From a virus: a stretch of DNA of 49,722 bases. How positions within the stretch are numbered: position 1 is the stretch's first letter; each line of letters opens with the position of its first letter. Below are positions 18,233 through 25,156 of this stretch, piece by piece. The position numbers were made by a program, and so were the translations under genes. The notes under the pieces are model-generated. The model was not told the DNA's origin, did not search any database, and saw only the letters and a program-made list of their open reading frames with translations. The stretch spans positions 1 to 49,722 of the IMG/VR virus record IMGVR_UViG_3300025110_000021. One strand, written 5' to 3'.

Positions 18233-18600
18233 GAGTACCCCACAAGCTTATTGTATGGTACTAATATTATCTCTGATTGATTGCCGTCTCCTCCATTGAC
18301 AATCTTTATAAGATTATTTTTAGCCAATTGCTTTATCCTTTCCTTTAGTTCATCAACTTTCATTAGTATGATGAATTTTATTTCATTATCAATAGTGAAT
18401 ACATGGCACCACCATTTAGCATTTGTTGTTGATATGCCAGATGGTTTACCTTTGTAATTAATCTCTATTATCATGTTACCTGTGTCATGCCAAGTATCAC
18501 GCTCTGTTTTTACTTCTATTGAACCTTTACCTTCAAATATATTGCGTACCTTATCCTCATGGATAAGACCAAAGTCTAAATCTATGTCGAAATTTCCCAT
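18223..18600 (-). CDS. Small PD-(D/E)XK-like nuclease candidate
   Basis: 125 residues from ATG 18600, chosen because TAAAGGAAAGATA supplies a ribosome binding site; a longer GTG reading from 18666 would run through a GC-rich hairpin. The stretch GSIEVKTERDTW (Glu29, Lys31) followed by TGNMIIEINYKGKPSGIST is typical of a phage family with a restriction-endonuclease-like fold and an E-x-K site. Substrate unknown. It overlaps the methyltransferase start by 10 bases, so the two are co-translated. Function could be replication repair, host DNA attack or restriction. Confidence 0.6.
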   Translation of the reverse strand: MGNFDIDLDFGLIHEDKVRNIFEGKGSIEVKTERDTWHDTGNMIIEINYKGKPSGISTTNAKWWCHVFTIDNEIKFIILMKVDELKERIKQLAKNNLIKIVNGGDGNQSEIILVPYNKLVGYSWI

Positions 18601-18618
18601 TATCTTTCCTTTAATAAT

Positions 18619-18675
18619 TAGGCCATCGTTCCGGAAGCGAGGAGGAAAGGAGGCGTAACCTCGCACAATGGCCCA
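18619..18675 (-). promoter_or_regulatory. Leader hairpin with anti-Shine-Dalgarno-like loop
   Basis: In minus sense, 18675-18665 pairs with 18629-18619 (11 bp, two G-U) and GCGAGG (18664-18659) pairs with CCTCGC (18642-18637). A 7-base bulge TTCCGGA lies on the 3' side and the loop is TTACGCCTCCTTTCCT. The loop carries CTTTCCT, exactly complementary to AGGAAAG in the ribosome binding site of the 18600 gene (18610-18604), and CCTCCTTTC, which resembles the 3' end of 16S rRNA. A GC-rich island in AT-rich DNA. Probable translational control element. Confidence 0.6.
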
Positions 18676-18704
18676 TTATGAAAATCTTTATTTTAAATTA
18701 TTTA

Positions 18705-19031
18705 CTAAACTTTAAGAGCTGAAATTAACAATAAATAACGCTCTAATGGAATAGATATATAAGGCTCCATTCTATCTCCTCTAAATACTACTCCAGTTTC
18801 TTCCTTTTCTGGCAATACCCAAGCAGGTATAACTTTTCTTCTTTTACACCCATAATACAATCCATCAATCTCAACATCTCCTTTTTCGTGTTGAGCCCCA
18901 CCCCTATCTCTATTATAAGCTTCCAACTCCACTGCTTTTGCCATCCTTACTGTTTCTCTTTGTAATTCCGCTCCCCTCTGTCTGTTTCTTCTGCCCCTCT
19001 TCTGGGCTCTTGTTGACAGTTGCTTCTTCAT
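18705..19031 (-). CDS. PD-(D/E)XK resolvase-like protein
   Basis: 108 residues from ATG 19031 (AAGGAAGGTGATA upstream). RDRGGAQHEKGDVEIDGLYY, then GCKRRK and FRGDRMEPYISIPLERYLLL follow the pattern of phage Holliday-junction-resolvase-like nucleases (basic start, GD, E-x-K, R.DR.....PL). Asp52 and Lys63 are present, but the usual Glu of E-x-K is Gly61. It may use a migrated acid or be weak. Would resolve branched DNA before packaging. The upstream gene overlaps it by 119 bases. Confidence 0.6.
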   Translation of the reverse strand: MKKQLSTRAQKRGRRNRQRGAELQRETVRMAKAVELEAYNRDRGGAQHEKGDVEIDGLYYGCKRRKVIPAWVLPEKEETGVVFRGDRMEPYISIPLERYLLLISALKV

Positions 19032-19239
19032 TATCACCTTCCTTTTCAAGATATTCAACAAAATTATCAATTTCACCACTATGCATTAAATACTTTTCAA
19101 GTAACATCATATTCGTTCTAACAAATGGTGTTAATACATCATTGACATATTGCTTAAGACTAAAAACTTCTCTTACCAAGACCCCAATTTCTTTCTTGAG
19201 TTCTCTTGTTGTTGGTCTTTTTTGTTTTATTTTTGCCAT
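18913..19239 (-). CDS. Small helical protein overlapping the resolvase gene
   Basis: 108 residues: a basic N-terminus (KIKQKRPTTRELKKEI), a helical stretch (about 12-70) and a polar, low-complexity tail encoded in the region shared with the resolvase-like gene (18913-19031, another frame). Starts by TAATG overlap with the upstream gene, with AAGGAA as ribosome binding site. Family not recognised. The tail is unstructured-looking, as expected where two frames share DNA. Confidence 0.55.
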   Translation of the reverse strand: MAKIKQKRPTTRELKKEIGVLVREVFSLKQYVNDVLTPFVRTNMMLLEKYLMHSGEIDNFVEYLEKEGDNEEATVNKSPEEGQKKQTEGSGITKRNSKDGKSSGVGSL

Positions 19240-19490
19240 TAATCACATTCCTTACAATGTATGTTTACATTATATAACTCATCAGCATTTGGAATCTCAA
19301 CCTTTGTTGGTATCTGTACTCCATTATCTGCTATTTTTTTAAGGTCATTTTGTAAATTTTTAATGCTGCCTATTTTTGAAGTTTTGTCAAAAGCGTGGCT
19401 TGTATTTTCAAACCAATCTAATGATTCTCTTATTATATGCATTTCATTTTCTGATAACCATACACCAAACTTACCATACTTAGCTTTCAT
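19239..19490 (-). CDS. Hypothetical protein next to helicase
   Basis: 83 residues, mixed helix, with a C-terminal HCKEC. Coupled by TAATG to the helicase gene upstream and to the 19239 gene downstream, with AAGGAAT before the start. Not recognised; possibly a helicase accessory by position. Confidence 0.5.
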   Translation of the reverse strand: MKAKYGKFGVWLSENEMHIIRESLDWFENTSHAFDKTSKIGSIKNLQNDLKKIADNGVQIPTKVEIPNADELYNVNIHCKECD

Positions 19491-20821
19491 TACTTATTCC
19501 TTTTTTTTAGTCTTTTCATTTCAATCATAGCATCTTCAGGACTATTAAGTATCTTACATCTATCTCCAACAACTCCAAGAACCTTACTTCCTGTTTTGCC
19601 ATATCTATTCTTACCAAGTACTACCTCTATTCCATGCTCTCCTACCATTGAATCTTGATAATTATATCTCCAATCATAGTACATGAACAATATCATTTCA
19701 GCATCTTGTTCTATTGAACCTGAATCTCTAAGGTCTCGCAATATTGGTCTCTTATTAGACCTATCTTCACAAGCTCTATTTAACTGAGATACAAGTATAG
19801 CTGCCATATCATATGTCTTAGCTGCTCTCTTATATTGTTTCATTATATTGTCAATTCTCAATCTGTTATCATCAACTCCAATAACATCTATCAATCCTAT
19901 GTAATCATCTACTACAACATCGGGTCTATGCTTTCTTATCTCACGCATTGCTCTATCTATATCAAATACATCATCATACATTATTAGATTTTTATATTTG
20001 TTAGTTATTGTATTCTTAGCTTGCTCAAGGTCTGTTTTATCTATTTCGTTAAAATTACCCATTCTCATTGTATGGTATGATAAGTATTTACTTTCTATAA
20101 TCATTAGCTTTTTCATCATCTCAACATTGGACATTTCTCGATTGAATACAAGAACCTTCATTCCTCTGTTAAGAAGATTACTTACAATATTTATGGTCAT
20201 TGTAGATTTAAAATGCCCGGGCCTACCAGCAACAACTGTTATCTCTCCCTTTGTCATTCCGCCTGTGAGGTCATCTAATGGTTTATAGCCAAATGGTATA
20301 ATGTTGTCTGTAACTGTCATATGCTTAACAGCATCATCAATAAGTGAGTCAAGGTTAAAATCTTCTCTTATCCTTAAATTGAGAATATCCTCTATTTCCC
20401 TATTTAATCTTTGTAATGCTTGATATGCTCCATCTCCATCTAAATCCATTACTTTATTAATCTTATTGGATTTTCGTATCACCTTTCTAAGCAACCATTT
20501 CTCATATATCAATTTTGCATAATGTTCTGCGTTAGCAGTGGTAGCAACTTCATCTATTAGACCAGTTAAATAATAACCCGGAGATTCCAATTTACTATTC
20601 TTTGGCATTTGAGCGACAACTGTAACAGTATCTATTACCGAAGCGCCTTCTCTATGTAAATGGAGCATACATTTCCATATCTCTTGATGACTTGAGTTAT
20701 AAAATACTTGCTCTTCAGGTATGTATTGTGATATTTGGTCAATTACAGTATTGTCTACCAAGGCTTGACCTAATATTAGCCTTTCAGCTTCTAAACTGTG
20801 TGGGTGTGTTTTATGCATCAT
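19490..20821 (-). CDS. DnaB-type replicative helicase
   Basis: 443 residues. The N-terminal helical domain (about 5-110) begins PHSLEAERLILGQAL, as in DnaB. The ATPase domain has the Walker A region AGRPGHFKST (198-207), Walker B VVVDDYIGLI, SQLNRACEDRSNKRP, DLRDSGSIEQDAEMILF and the arginine-finger region GKNRYGKTG. It would unwind the fork as a hexamer. The Walker A has Phe204 where GxxxxGK[ST] needs Gly. No primase gene is visible. ATG 20818 (second Met) is better spaced from AAGGAA than 20821. Confidence 0.9.
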   Translation of the reverse strand: MMHKTHPHSLEAERLILGQALVDNTVIDQISQYIPEEQVFYNSSHQEIWKCMLHLHREGASVIDTVTVVAQMPKNSKLESPGYYLTGLIDEVATTANAEHYAKLIYEKWLLRKVIRKSNKINKVMDLDGDGAYQALQRLNREIEDILNLRIREDFNLDSLIDDAVKHMTVTDNIIPFGYKPLDDLTGGMTKGEITVVAGRPGHFKSTMTINIVSNLLNRGMKVLVFNREMSNVEMMKKLMIIESKYLSYHTMRMGNFNEIDKTDLEQAKNTITNKYKNLIMYDDVFDIDRAMREIRKHRPDVVVDDYIGLIDVIGVDDNRLRIDNIMKQYKRAAKTYDMAAILVSQLNRACEDRSNKRPILRDLRDSGSIEQDAEMILFMYYDWRYNYQDSMVGEHGIEVVLGKNRYGKTGSKVLGVVGDRCKILNSPEDAMIEMKRLKKRNK

Positions 20822-21032
20822 TTTTCCTTAAAATGTATAACTGCTCTTTTTCATTTTCTGGCAGCATTACTATTATTTTATGTTTCAAGAACTCAGGAAC
20901 ATATTTACTACCTCTATAATGCATTGGGAGGTCTGCAAAATAAACAGCATCTTCAAATGTTATAAATCCATTAAATTTAGTTTCCATAAGCTCTATAATT
21001 TTCTCAAACGACATCCATTCTACGCTAATCAT
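20811..21032 (-). CDS. Small hypothetical protein upstream of helicase
   Basis: 73 residues with no recognised motif; FITFEDAVYFADLP and EFLKHKIIVMLPE look like a small alpha/beta fold. It overlaps the helicase start by 11 bases and the upstream gene by 8, so it is tightly coupled. An internal start (Met7, 21014) is possible. Perhaps a helicase loader by position, but nothing in the sequence proves it. Confidence 0.5.
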   Translation of the reverse strand: MISVEWMSFEKIIELMETKFNGFITFEDAVYFADLPMHYRGSKYVPEFLKHKIIVMLPENEKEQLYILRKNDA

Positions 21033-21507
21033 TTACTAACTTTGCCAATTTAGCAAGTGGTTCATTATGATAACCTCTGGAGTCGCTCCACTCTTCCTTG
21101 TAAACATTAATGAGGACTTTCTTTCCTAAAATCATTTCCTCAGATATTGAGGGTAGAGAGTACCTTATTTTACCATCTGATTCGCTTTTAGTCAAGCCAA
21201 TTCCAAGTTTATCAAGAAATTTCTTGTAATAAAGATTAGCTCTTTTCATCTTAGAAGAGCGGTATCTCCATTGACCCGAATCTCTTACAAGTCTATTACT
21301 AAAACTTGGAGAATCACTAGCTATCTTATACCTAACCCAATATATATCGCAATGATATCCTTTCTTGGTTTTTGTATTTAACTTTCTTCTTAAAGCTACA
21401 ATAGTTGCTTCGTAAGTACCCGGCTGTATCTGTCCTTCATCTACTGCTTCTTCATAGTAGACATCATCGGATTCAACATCTTTCATTATGTCATTTATAT
21501 CAGCCAT
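21025..21507 (-). CDS. Possible ssDNA-binding protein (DUF669-like)
   Basis: 160 residues from ATG 21507 (TGATG overlap with the upstream stop). The pattern QPGTYEATIVALRRK, then CDIYWVRYKIAS, NLYYKKFLDKLGIGL and GKKVLINVYKEEW resembles DUF669-type OB-fold proteins that often accompany phage recombinases and helicases. The N-terminus is acidic (DVESDDVYYEEAVDE). It would coat single-stranded DNA. The assignment is by pattern and neighbourhood. Confidence 0.45.
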   Translation of the reverse strand: MADINDIMKDVESDDVYYEEAVDEGQIQPGTYEATIVALRRKLNTKTKKGYHCDIYWVRYKIASDSPSFSNRLVRDSGQWRYRSSKMKRANLYYKKFLDKLGIGLTKSESDGKIRYSLPSISEEMILGKKVLINVYKEEWSDSRGYHNEPLAKLAKLVND

Positions 21508-21824
21508 CAATCTTCTTCCATTGTTTGGTCTAATATGTGTGATGGACAGCAATCTTGCTCAGGAGAGCATGTACTTGTTACATCTAATGTATCTTCAATC
21601 AAATTAATCTCTTTTTCGTAGTCTTCATTTATCAATCCAAATAGTCCATACTTTATTGCTGAATTAGATACGCTTTTTATAAACAAGTATTGTTCATAGC
21701 TTATCTTTTCATCTAGTGTACTTTGTGGAATTTCCATTTCTGCTAACAAAGACTCGATAGGTACTTGTCTAGCATCAGCTTCTTCCTGTAGTAACTCTGC
21801 ATTTTTATCTGTAAAATATTTCAT
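21507..21824 (-). CDS. Acidic hypothetical protein
   Basis: 105 residues, acidic and helical, with a C-terminal Cys cluster (STCSPEQDCCPSH) that might bind a metal. AAAGGAGG before ATG 21824 is one of the strongest ribosome binding sites here. No family recognised. Confidence 0.5.
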   Translation of the reverse strand: MKYFTDKNAELLQEEADARQVPIESLLAEMEIPQSTLDEKISYEQYLFIKSVSNSAIKYGLFGLINEDYEKEINLIEDTLDVTSTCSPEQDCCPSHILDQTMEED

Positions 21825-21842
21825 TAATCCTCCTTTGTTTTT

Positions 21843-22115
21843 TTATGAATGTTTAAAGTATTTAAAAACAAAATGCTCTACTTCCTCTGTCTCTTCGTTC
21901 CAATCCTCGATGCGAAAAGAATAATCACAATGGTCTTTCTTTAAGTCGTTGACATATTCCATACATTTGTCAAATTCGCTTAAATCAAACATCACATCGG
22001 AGTGGTATTTATTCTGCACCTCTTCCGATGCCTTTCTACCATTTACCAAGTTCCCATCAAACCAAACATAATAGTATATATGGTTTTTTAATATTCTTTC
22101 CATCCTTTCAGCCAT
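21843..22115 (-). CDS. Hypothetical protein downstream of annealing protein
   Basis: 90 residues, Tyr/Asp/Glu-rich (HIYYYVWFDGN, HCDYSFRIEDWNEE). It begins immediately after the stop of the annealing-protein gene, whose last codons supply AAGGAGG. No family recognised. Confidence 0.5.
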   Translation of the reverse strand: MAERMERILKNHIYYYVWFDGNLVNGRKASEEVQNKYHSDVMFDLSEFDKCMEYVNDLKKDHCDYSFRIEDWNEETEEVEHFVFKYFKHS

Positions 22116-22766
22116 TTATCTTTCCTCCTTAGCATTTTTAGCAACTTCATCTTCCATATAAGATTTTTTCATTTCTTCTATTCTCTTTAATGTTGCTTTT
22201 ATGTTCAATGAATTAATCTTACCTATATTAGATAAAACTGTTTTCTTATCTTCTTCGCTTAATCCAACAACAGCTTTATTAACAAGGCTAGTATAATCTA
22301 CAGGCGGAGTAGAAACATTAGAAGAATCCTTTAAACCGCTTACATACTTGTTATCATCGAACTTACCCATGAATACATCAGCATTAAATCCAAGTTTACT
22401 TAGTCCTTTGGTAAGAGCATCAGTAGCAACTTTTTTAAAGAAGTCATCATCAACTCTTCCATTAGTATGATATTTGATTGCTGAATGAAGAGGTATAGTT
22501 TTTTTATGAGCCCCATTTGAATAGCTCCACCATAAATTAGCTGTATAAACTGCTAATCCAGCATTTTCCCATCTTTCTATCTTTTCATCTTCAACTCCCC
22601 ATCCTAATCCCATGGGGCCAAAAGTTTCAGTAGCTCTCATTAATTGGTATTGAGCGCCAATAGCTGTGAAGCCACCTCTTTGATTTACTTTTTTTGTATA
22701 CTTTGGGTCTGTTACCTCAACAGAGTTCCAAAGCTCCATATTTTTCTCTTTTTCCTTTTTAGTCAT
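22116..22766 (-). CDS. Rad52/Sak-like single-strand annealing protein
   Basis: 216 residues from ATG 22766 (AAAGGAG, 7 bases upstream; an earlier ATG would lack one). YQLMRATETFGPMGLGWG (40-57) and the block VATDALTKGLSKLGFNADV followed by FMGKFDDNKYV (113-142) are hallmarks of the phage Sak/Rad52-like recombinases. These rings anneal complementary single strands, working with a 5' exonuclease, here probably the Cas4-like product of 23641-24375. The last 70 residues are Lys/Glu-rich and probably mediate partner contacts. Confidence 0.8.
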   Translation of the reverse strand: MTKKEKEKNMELWNSVEVTDPKYTKKVNQRGGFTAIGAQYQLMRATETFGPMGLGWGVEDEKIERWENAGLAVYTANLWWSYSNGAHKKTIPLHSAIKYHTNGRVDDDFFKKVATDALTKGLSKLGFNADVFMGKFDDNKYVSGLKDSSNVSTPPVDYTSLVNKAVVGLSEEDKKTVLSNIGKINSLNIKATLKRIEEMKKSYMEDEVAKNAKEER

Positions 22767-22792
22767 TACGACTCCTTTTTTTGTTTGTTTGC

Positions 22793-22801
22793 TTATCCAC
22801 A
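22793..22801. promoter_or_regulatory. Consensus DnaA-box sequence
   Basis: TTATCCACA, an exact match to the bacterial DnaA box, lies in the short gap upstream of the annealing-protein gene. A 9-base match could occur by chance in 50 kb, and no cluster is seen around it, so its use is doubtful. Confidence 0.25.
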
Positions 22802-22850
22802 AGTTCTCTACAGCACATCAAGAAAACGCATATGAATAATAAATTTTCTA

Positions 22851-23063
22851 TTATAAATCTGCTCCATTTAAAAAAGGTTGAGTATTCATAAGCTCGTTAT
22901 AAATAAACTCAGGATAATCATCCGTTAGCTCATCTATTTCCTCTTGATTCATTTCTCTGTTTTTATAAGTAGCGGATTCTATAAAAGCGTCTGAATAATC
23001 TGGATAATCAGAATTATCTATGCCAGAAAATTTAATGTCTTGTACTTCTGATAGAACAATCAT
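22851..23063 (-). CDS. Small acidic hypothetical protein
   Basis: 70 residues, very acidic (NSDYPDYSD, EEIDELTDDYPE), no recognised domain. Starts by TAATG overlap with the upstream membrane protein. Acidic phage proteins of this size sometimes mimic DNA, but nothing here shows it. Confidence 0.5.
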   Translation of the reverse strand: MIVLSEVQDIKFSGIDNSDYPDYSDAFIESATYKNREMNQEEIDELTDDYPEFIYNELMNTQPFLNGADL

Positions 23064-23254
23064 TAACTTAGCATCTCATCAAGAGATTCGTTAATAGTTT
23101 CATTTAAAACCTCTAATTGCTCTTCTACTTTCTTTAACCTTATATCTATATACCATCTTAGTAGATAATGATATGCTAGAAATAAAACGGCCAAGTATAC
23201 TACCATAAATACATCAAAGCCATTTTCTGATAGTGATTGTAACCAATGTATCAT
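23063..23254 (-). CDS. Single-span membrane protein with coiled coil
   Basis: 63 residues: membrane segment at about 14-34 (FDVFMVVYLAVLFLAYHYLL) then a charged heptad-rich tail (KKVEEQLEVLNETINES). Coupled to the 52-residue membrane gene upstream (ATGA overlap). The pair could form an inner-membrane complex in early infection. Role unknown. Confidence 0.55.
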   Translation of the reverse strand: MIHWLQSLSENGFDVFMVVYLAVLFLAYHYLLRWYIDIRLKKVEEQLEVLNETINESLDEMLS

Positions 23255-23409
23255 TTGCTATACTCCTTTACTTTTCTTTTTATCCATTCAGTAGATAAAT
23301 TTGTTATCATTGCAAATATCATTACACCAACACCAACTAGACATAATGAAATTGATAATATGAATAGATTAGCTATCCATTCTGATATTGTTAGTATTAT
23401 CATATACAT
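23251..23409 (-). CDS. Small membrane protein (52 aa)
   Basis: 52 residues, MYMIILTISEWIANLF onward, with one long hydrophobic segment (about 13-36) and a basic C-terminus (EWIKRKVKEYSK). GGAAGGAAT precedes the start. The stop overlaps the next start as ATGA. Two small membrane proteins in tandem in the early block suggest a membrane-level function such as exclusion, but this is a guess. Confidence 0.55.
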   Translation of the reverse strand: MYMIILTISEWIANLFILSISLCLVGVGVMIFAMITNLSTEWIKRKVKEYSK

Positions 23410-23582
23410 ATTCCTTCCTTTTAAAAATTTTGCTTTGCGTCTGACATCAAGACAGTACAGGAGCCAGATAAATAATAATGAGTTCTATGTATTCAAAATT
23501 AAAAGTTGTTTTACTTTTATAATTTATTTATCAGCCTGTAGACAAAGCAAGTTTTATTTATTACTTCTCCTATAAAAAGTTT

Positions 23583-23653
23583 TGCTGTTCATTCTTAAGC
23601 GCCAACCTAAGTTTCATTTGACTCCAATTTTGAAGTCATTTTAATGAACAGCA
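23583..23653 (-). other. Structured element after the exonuclease gene
   Basis: TGCTGTTCATT (23583-23593) and AATGAACAGCA (23643-23653) form a perfect 11-bp inverted repeat. Inside it, TGACTTC-AAAATT-GGAGTCA in minus sense (23638-23619) makes a 7-bp hairpin with one G-U. The outer arm includes the last codons and stop of the exonuclease gene. No T-run follows, so it is more likely an RNA stability or processing element. The rest of the gap up to 23410 holds only a 14-codon reading frame and no recognised gene. Confidence 0.45.
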
Positions 23654-24375
23654 TTTAAACCTCCACCACATACATCATAAAATTGACAGTATTTTTGGTT
23701 ACATTCCCATTCATATACTGGAGCCATACCCAAGTTAACCTCAGGTAGAGTTTTGTCCTTTATGGACAAATTAACACTACTCCAGTAACTATGAGCTTCA
23801 TCAATGTATTCTTCAGGTACATCAACTTCTTTCATTTTGCTTGTATTCTTATTGTAAAAATATAATTTCATTTGAATATTGTCAATTTCAAAAAATCTTT
23901 TGGCCCATAATCCGTATGTTGCTAATTGTAATTGATAATTTGTTGATGGTTGTTTGTCTGAGTATCTGCCAAACATTTGTTTCCACTTCCATTCATTACA
24001 AGTCTTTATATCATATAGCACATGGTTATCTCCTTCACTATCAAGTAAAGCTAAATCTATAAAACCGCGTACATTTAAATCTTCTAAGTATATTTCTTTT
24101 TCAATCAACAATGGTAATCCATTTTCTTGAGCATACCAAGTGAGAGCATTTTGTATATCTTCATGTACTAGAGTGCCAAGTCGGAAGATGCGTTGTGTAT
24201 CACTATTTACAGGCACACCTTCTACTTGACTTACTGCGGAGTAATAATGTTTTCTAGCACATAAACCAGCTGAGCTACTATGAAACCAAGACCTATCTTG
24301 ATATCTGGCTGCTGTGTGTTGTTTGTTTTTACGCACGAGATATTCGTGATAAATTGATTCTATGTTCCTTTCCAT
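23641..24375 (-). CDS. Cas4/RecB-like PD-(D/E)XK exonuclease
   Basis: 244 residues. Nuclease motifs run in order: His71 (GTLVHEDIQ), Asp107 (VRGFIDLAL), then YDIKTCNEW with Asp122 and Lys124 in the E-x-K place (D-x-K here), and a Gln in YQLQLATYG. Four cysteines, C39 (AGLCARKHYY) and C225, C230, C236 (WECNQKYCQFYDVCGG), fit the iron-sulfur cluster of Cas4/AddB nucleases. It would resect DNA ends for the Sak-like annealing protein. No CRISPR is present. Confidence 0.82.
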   Translation of the reverse strand: MERNIESIYHEYLVRKNKQHTAARYQDRSWFHSSSAGLCARKHYYSAVSQVEGVPVNSDTQRIFRLGTLVHEDIQNALTWYAQENGLPLLIEKEIYLEDLNVRGFIDLALLDSEGDNHVLYDIKTCNEWKWKQMFGRYSDKQPSTNYQLQLATYGLWAKRFFEIDNIQMKLYFYNKNTSKMKEVDVPEEYIDEAHSYWSSVNLSIKDKTLPEVNLGMAPVYEWECNQKYCQFYDVCGGGLNAVH

Positions 24376-24409
24376 ACTATGATATTAATAAAGTTTACTT
24401 TTAATCTAT

Positions 24410-24530
24410 AATGTTTTTTTATTTATTTTTTTTTATTTATTTATTTATTTATATATATATATATATTATATATATATTATATTAGCTATAGCTATATATA
24501 ATATAATATTACATACAGCTATAGCTTATA
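24410..24530. repeat. AT-only island with short repeats
   Basis: Almost pure A/T DNA upstream of the exonuclease gene, with a TTTA tandem run, TA runs and two copies of the palindrome AGCTATAGCT (24484-24493 and 24517-24526), 33 bases apart. The gap between genes (24376-24540) contains no reading frame. It could hold a promoter or an easily melted replication element. It resembles the island at 30953-31016. Confidence 0.6.
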
Positions 24531-24540
24531 ACAGGGATTA

Positions 24541-24858
24541 TTATTTACTTGTGTATATTCTTGTTATGCCGTCAGTAGTACCAGTCATTTTCTTTCTATA
24601 ATCCAAGACATTTTGCTTGAATGTTTTATTTTCATCCATTGCTTGTATTTGTATGTCTGGAAAGAAATTGCTTTTATCATCATCATTATATCCGTATTTA
24701 TCACTACAAGATTGGCAATATGCACTTCCTCCAATTATAACACCGCCATTTATTTTGTCTCCGTTTTCAGGATATGGCCCATTGCAACCATCGCAACAAA
24801 CTTCTTCACCTGCATTTATAACTTCGACAAGTACAGCGTCGTCAAATATCCCTTTCAT
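24541..24858 (-). CDS. Putative zinc-binding protein in AAA+/VWA operon
   Basis: 105 residues. Cysteines CCDGC (about 21-25) and CQSC (about 48-51) make a likely four-Cys zinc finger around a glycine-rich turn. The rest is polar. It overlaps the end of the upstream gene (ATGA-type) and is the last gene before the AT island. No family recognised. Confidence 0.55.
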   Translation of the reverse strand: MKGIFDDAVLVEVINAGEEVCCDGCNGPYPENGDKINGGVIIGGSAYCQSCSDKYGYNDDDKSNFFPDIQIQAMDENKTFKQNVLDYRKKMTGTTDGITRIYTSK

Positions 24859-25073
24859 GATTTTGCTGGAGGTATAATCTCTTTTATTAAATCACCAATC
24901 TTATCAAGAGCGGTAATTACAACATCAAGATATCCTCCAAGCTTAGCAAGATTCATTAATACAGTAGAATCATAGTTATCATCATTTAATTGCATTAAAG
25001 AATTATTAAATTGCTTACCTGCTTCAAGCAGGTCAAGATAACTCTCTAATACATTTTGCTCTGTTTCAGTCAT
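24855..25073 (-). CDS. Small helical protein in AAA+/VWA operon
   Basis: 72 residues, largely amphipathic helix (VLESYLDLLEAGKQF, YLDVVITALDKIGDLI) ending PPAKS. AAAAGGAGTCG supplies a strong ribosome binding site. It could be an adaptor for the operon's ATPase. No family recognised. Confidence 0.5.
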   Translation of the reverse strand: MTETEQNVLESYLDLLEAGKQFNNSLMQLNDDNYDSTVLMNLAKLGGYLDVVITALDKIGDLIKEIIPPAKS

Positions 25074-25113
25074 TTCGACTCCTTTTTTTATTATAAAAAT
25101 CTTTTACTAGGTG

Positions 25114-25152
25114 CAGAGAGCATGGGAAAATCGATAAAACCCATGCCCTCTG
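25114..25152 (-). other. Long stem-loop in AAA+/VWA operon
   Basis: CAGAGGGCATGGG and CCCATGCTCTCTG (minus sense) pair over 13 bp with one G-U and a loop TTTTATCGATTTT. On the plus strand the G-U becomes an A/C mismatch, so the RNA is the minus transcript. No uridine run follows. It separates the 25176 gene from the 25073 gene and could be a processing site, a stability element or a protein-binding site. Confidence 0.6.
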
Positions 25153-25156
25153 TTCT

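Noticed and set aside
18601-18666. Longer start (GTG 18666) for the small nuclease-like gene
   Set aside because: It would code through the GC-rich hairpin, while ATG 18600 has a good ribosome binding site.
22743-22802. Short minus frames upstream of the annealing-protein gene
   Set aside because: Frames of 7 to 19 codons without ribosome binding sites.
23641-24375. Cas4-like gene as evidence of a CRISPR system
   Set aside because: No repeat-spacer array and no other cas gene; such nucleases are common phage recombination enzymes.
24410-24530. AT tandem repeats as a CRISPR or satellite array
   Set aside because: Units are simple TTTA and TA runs without spacers.
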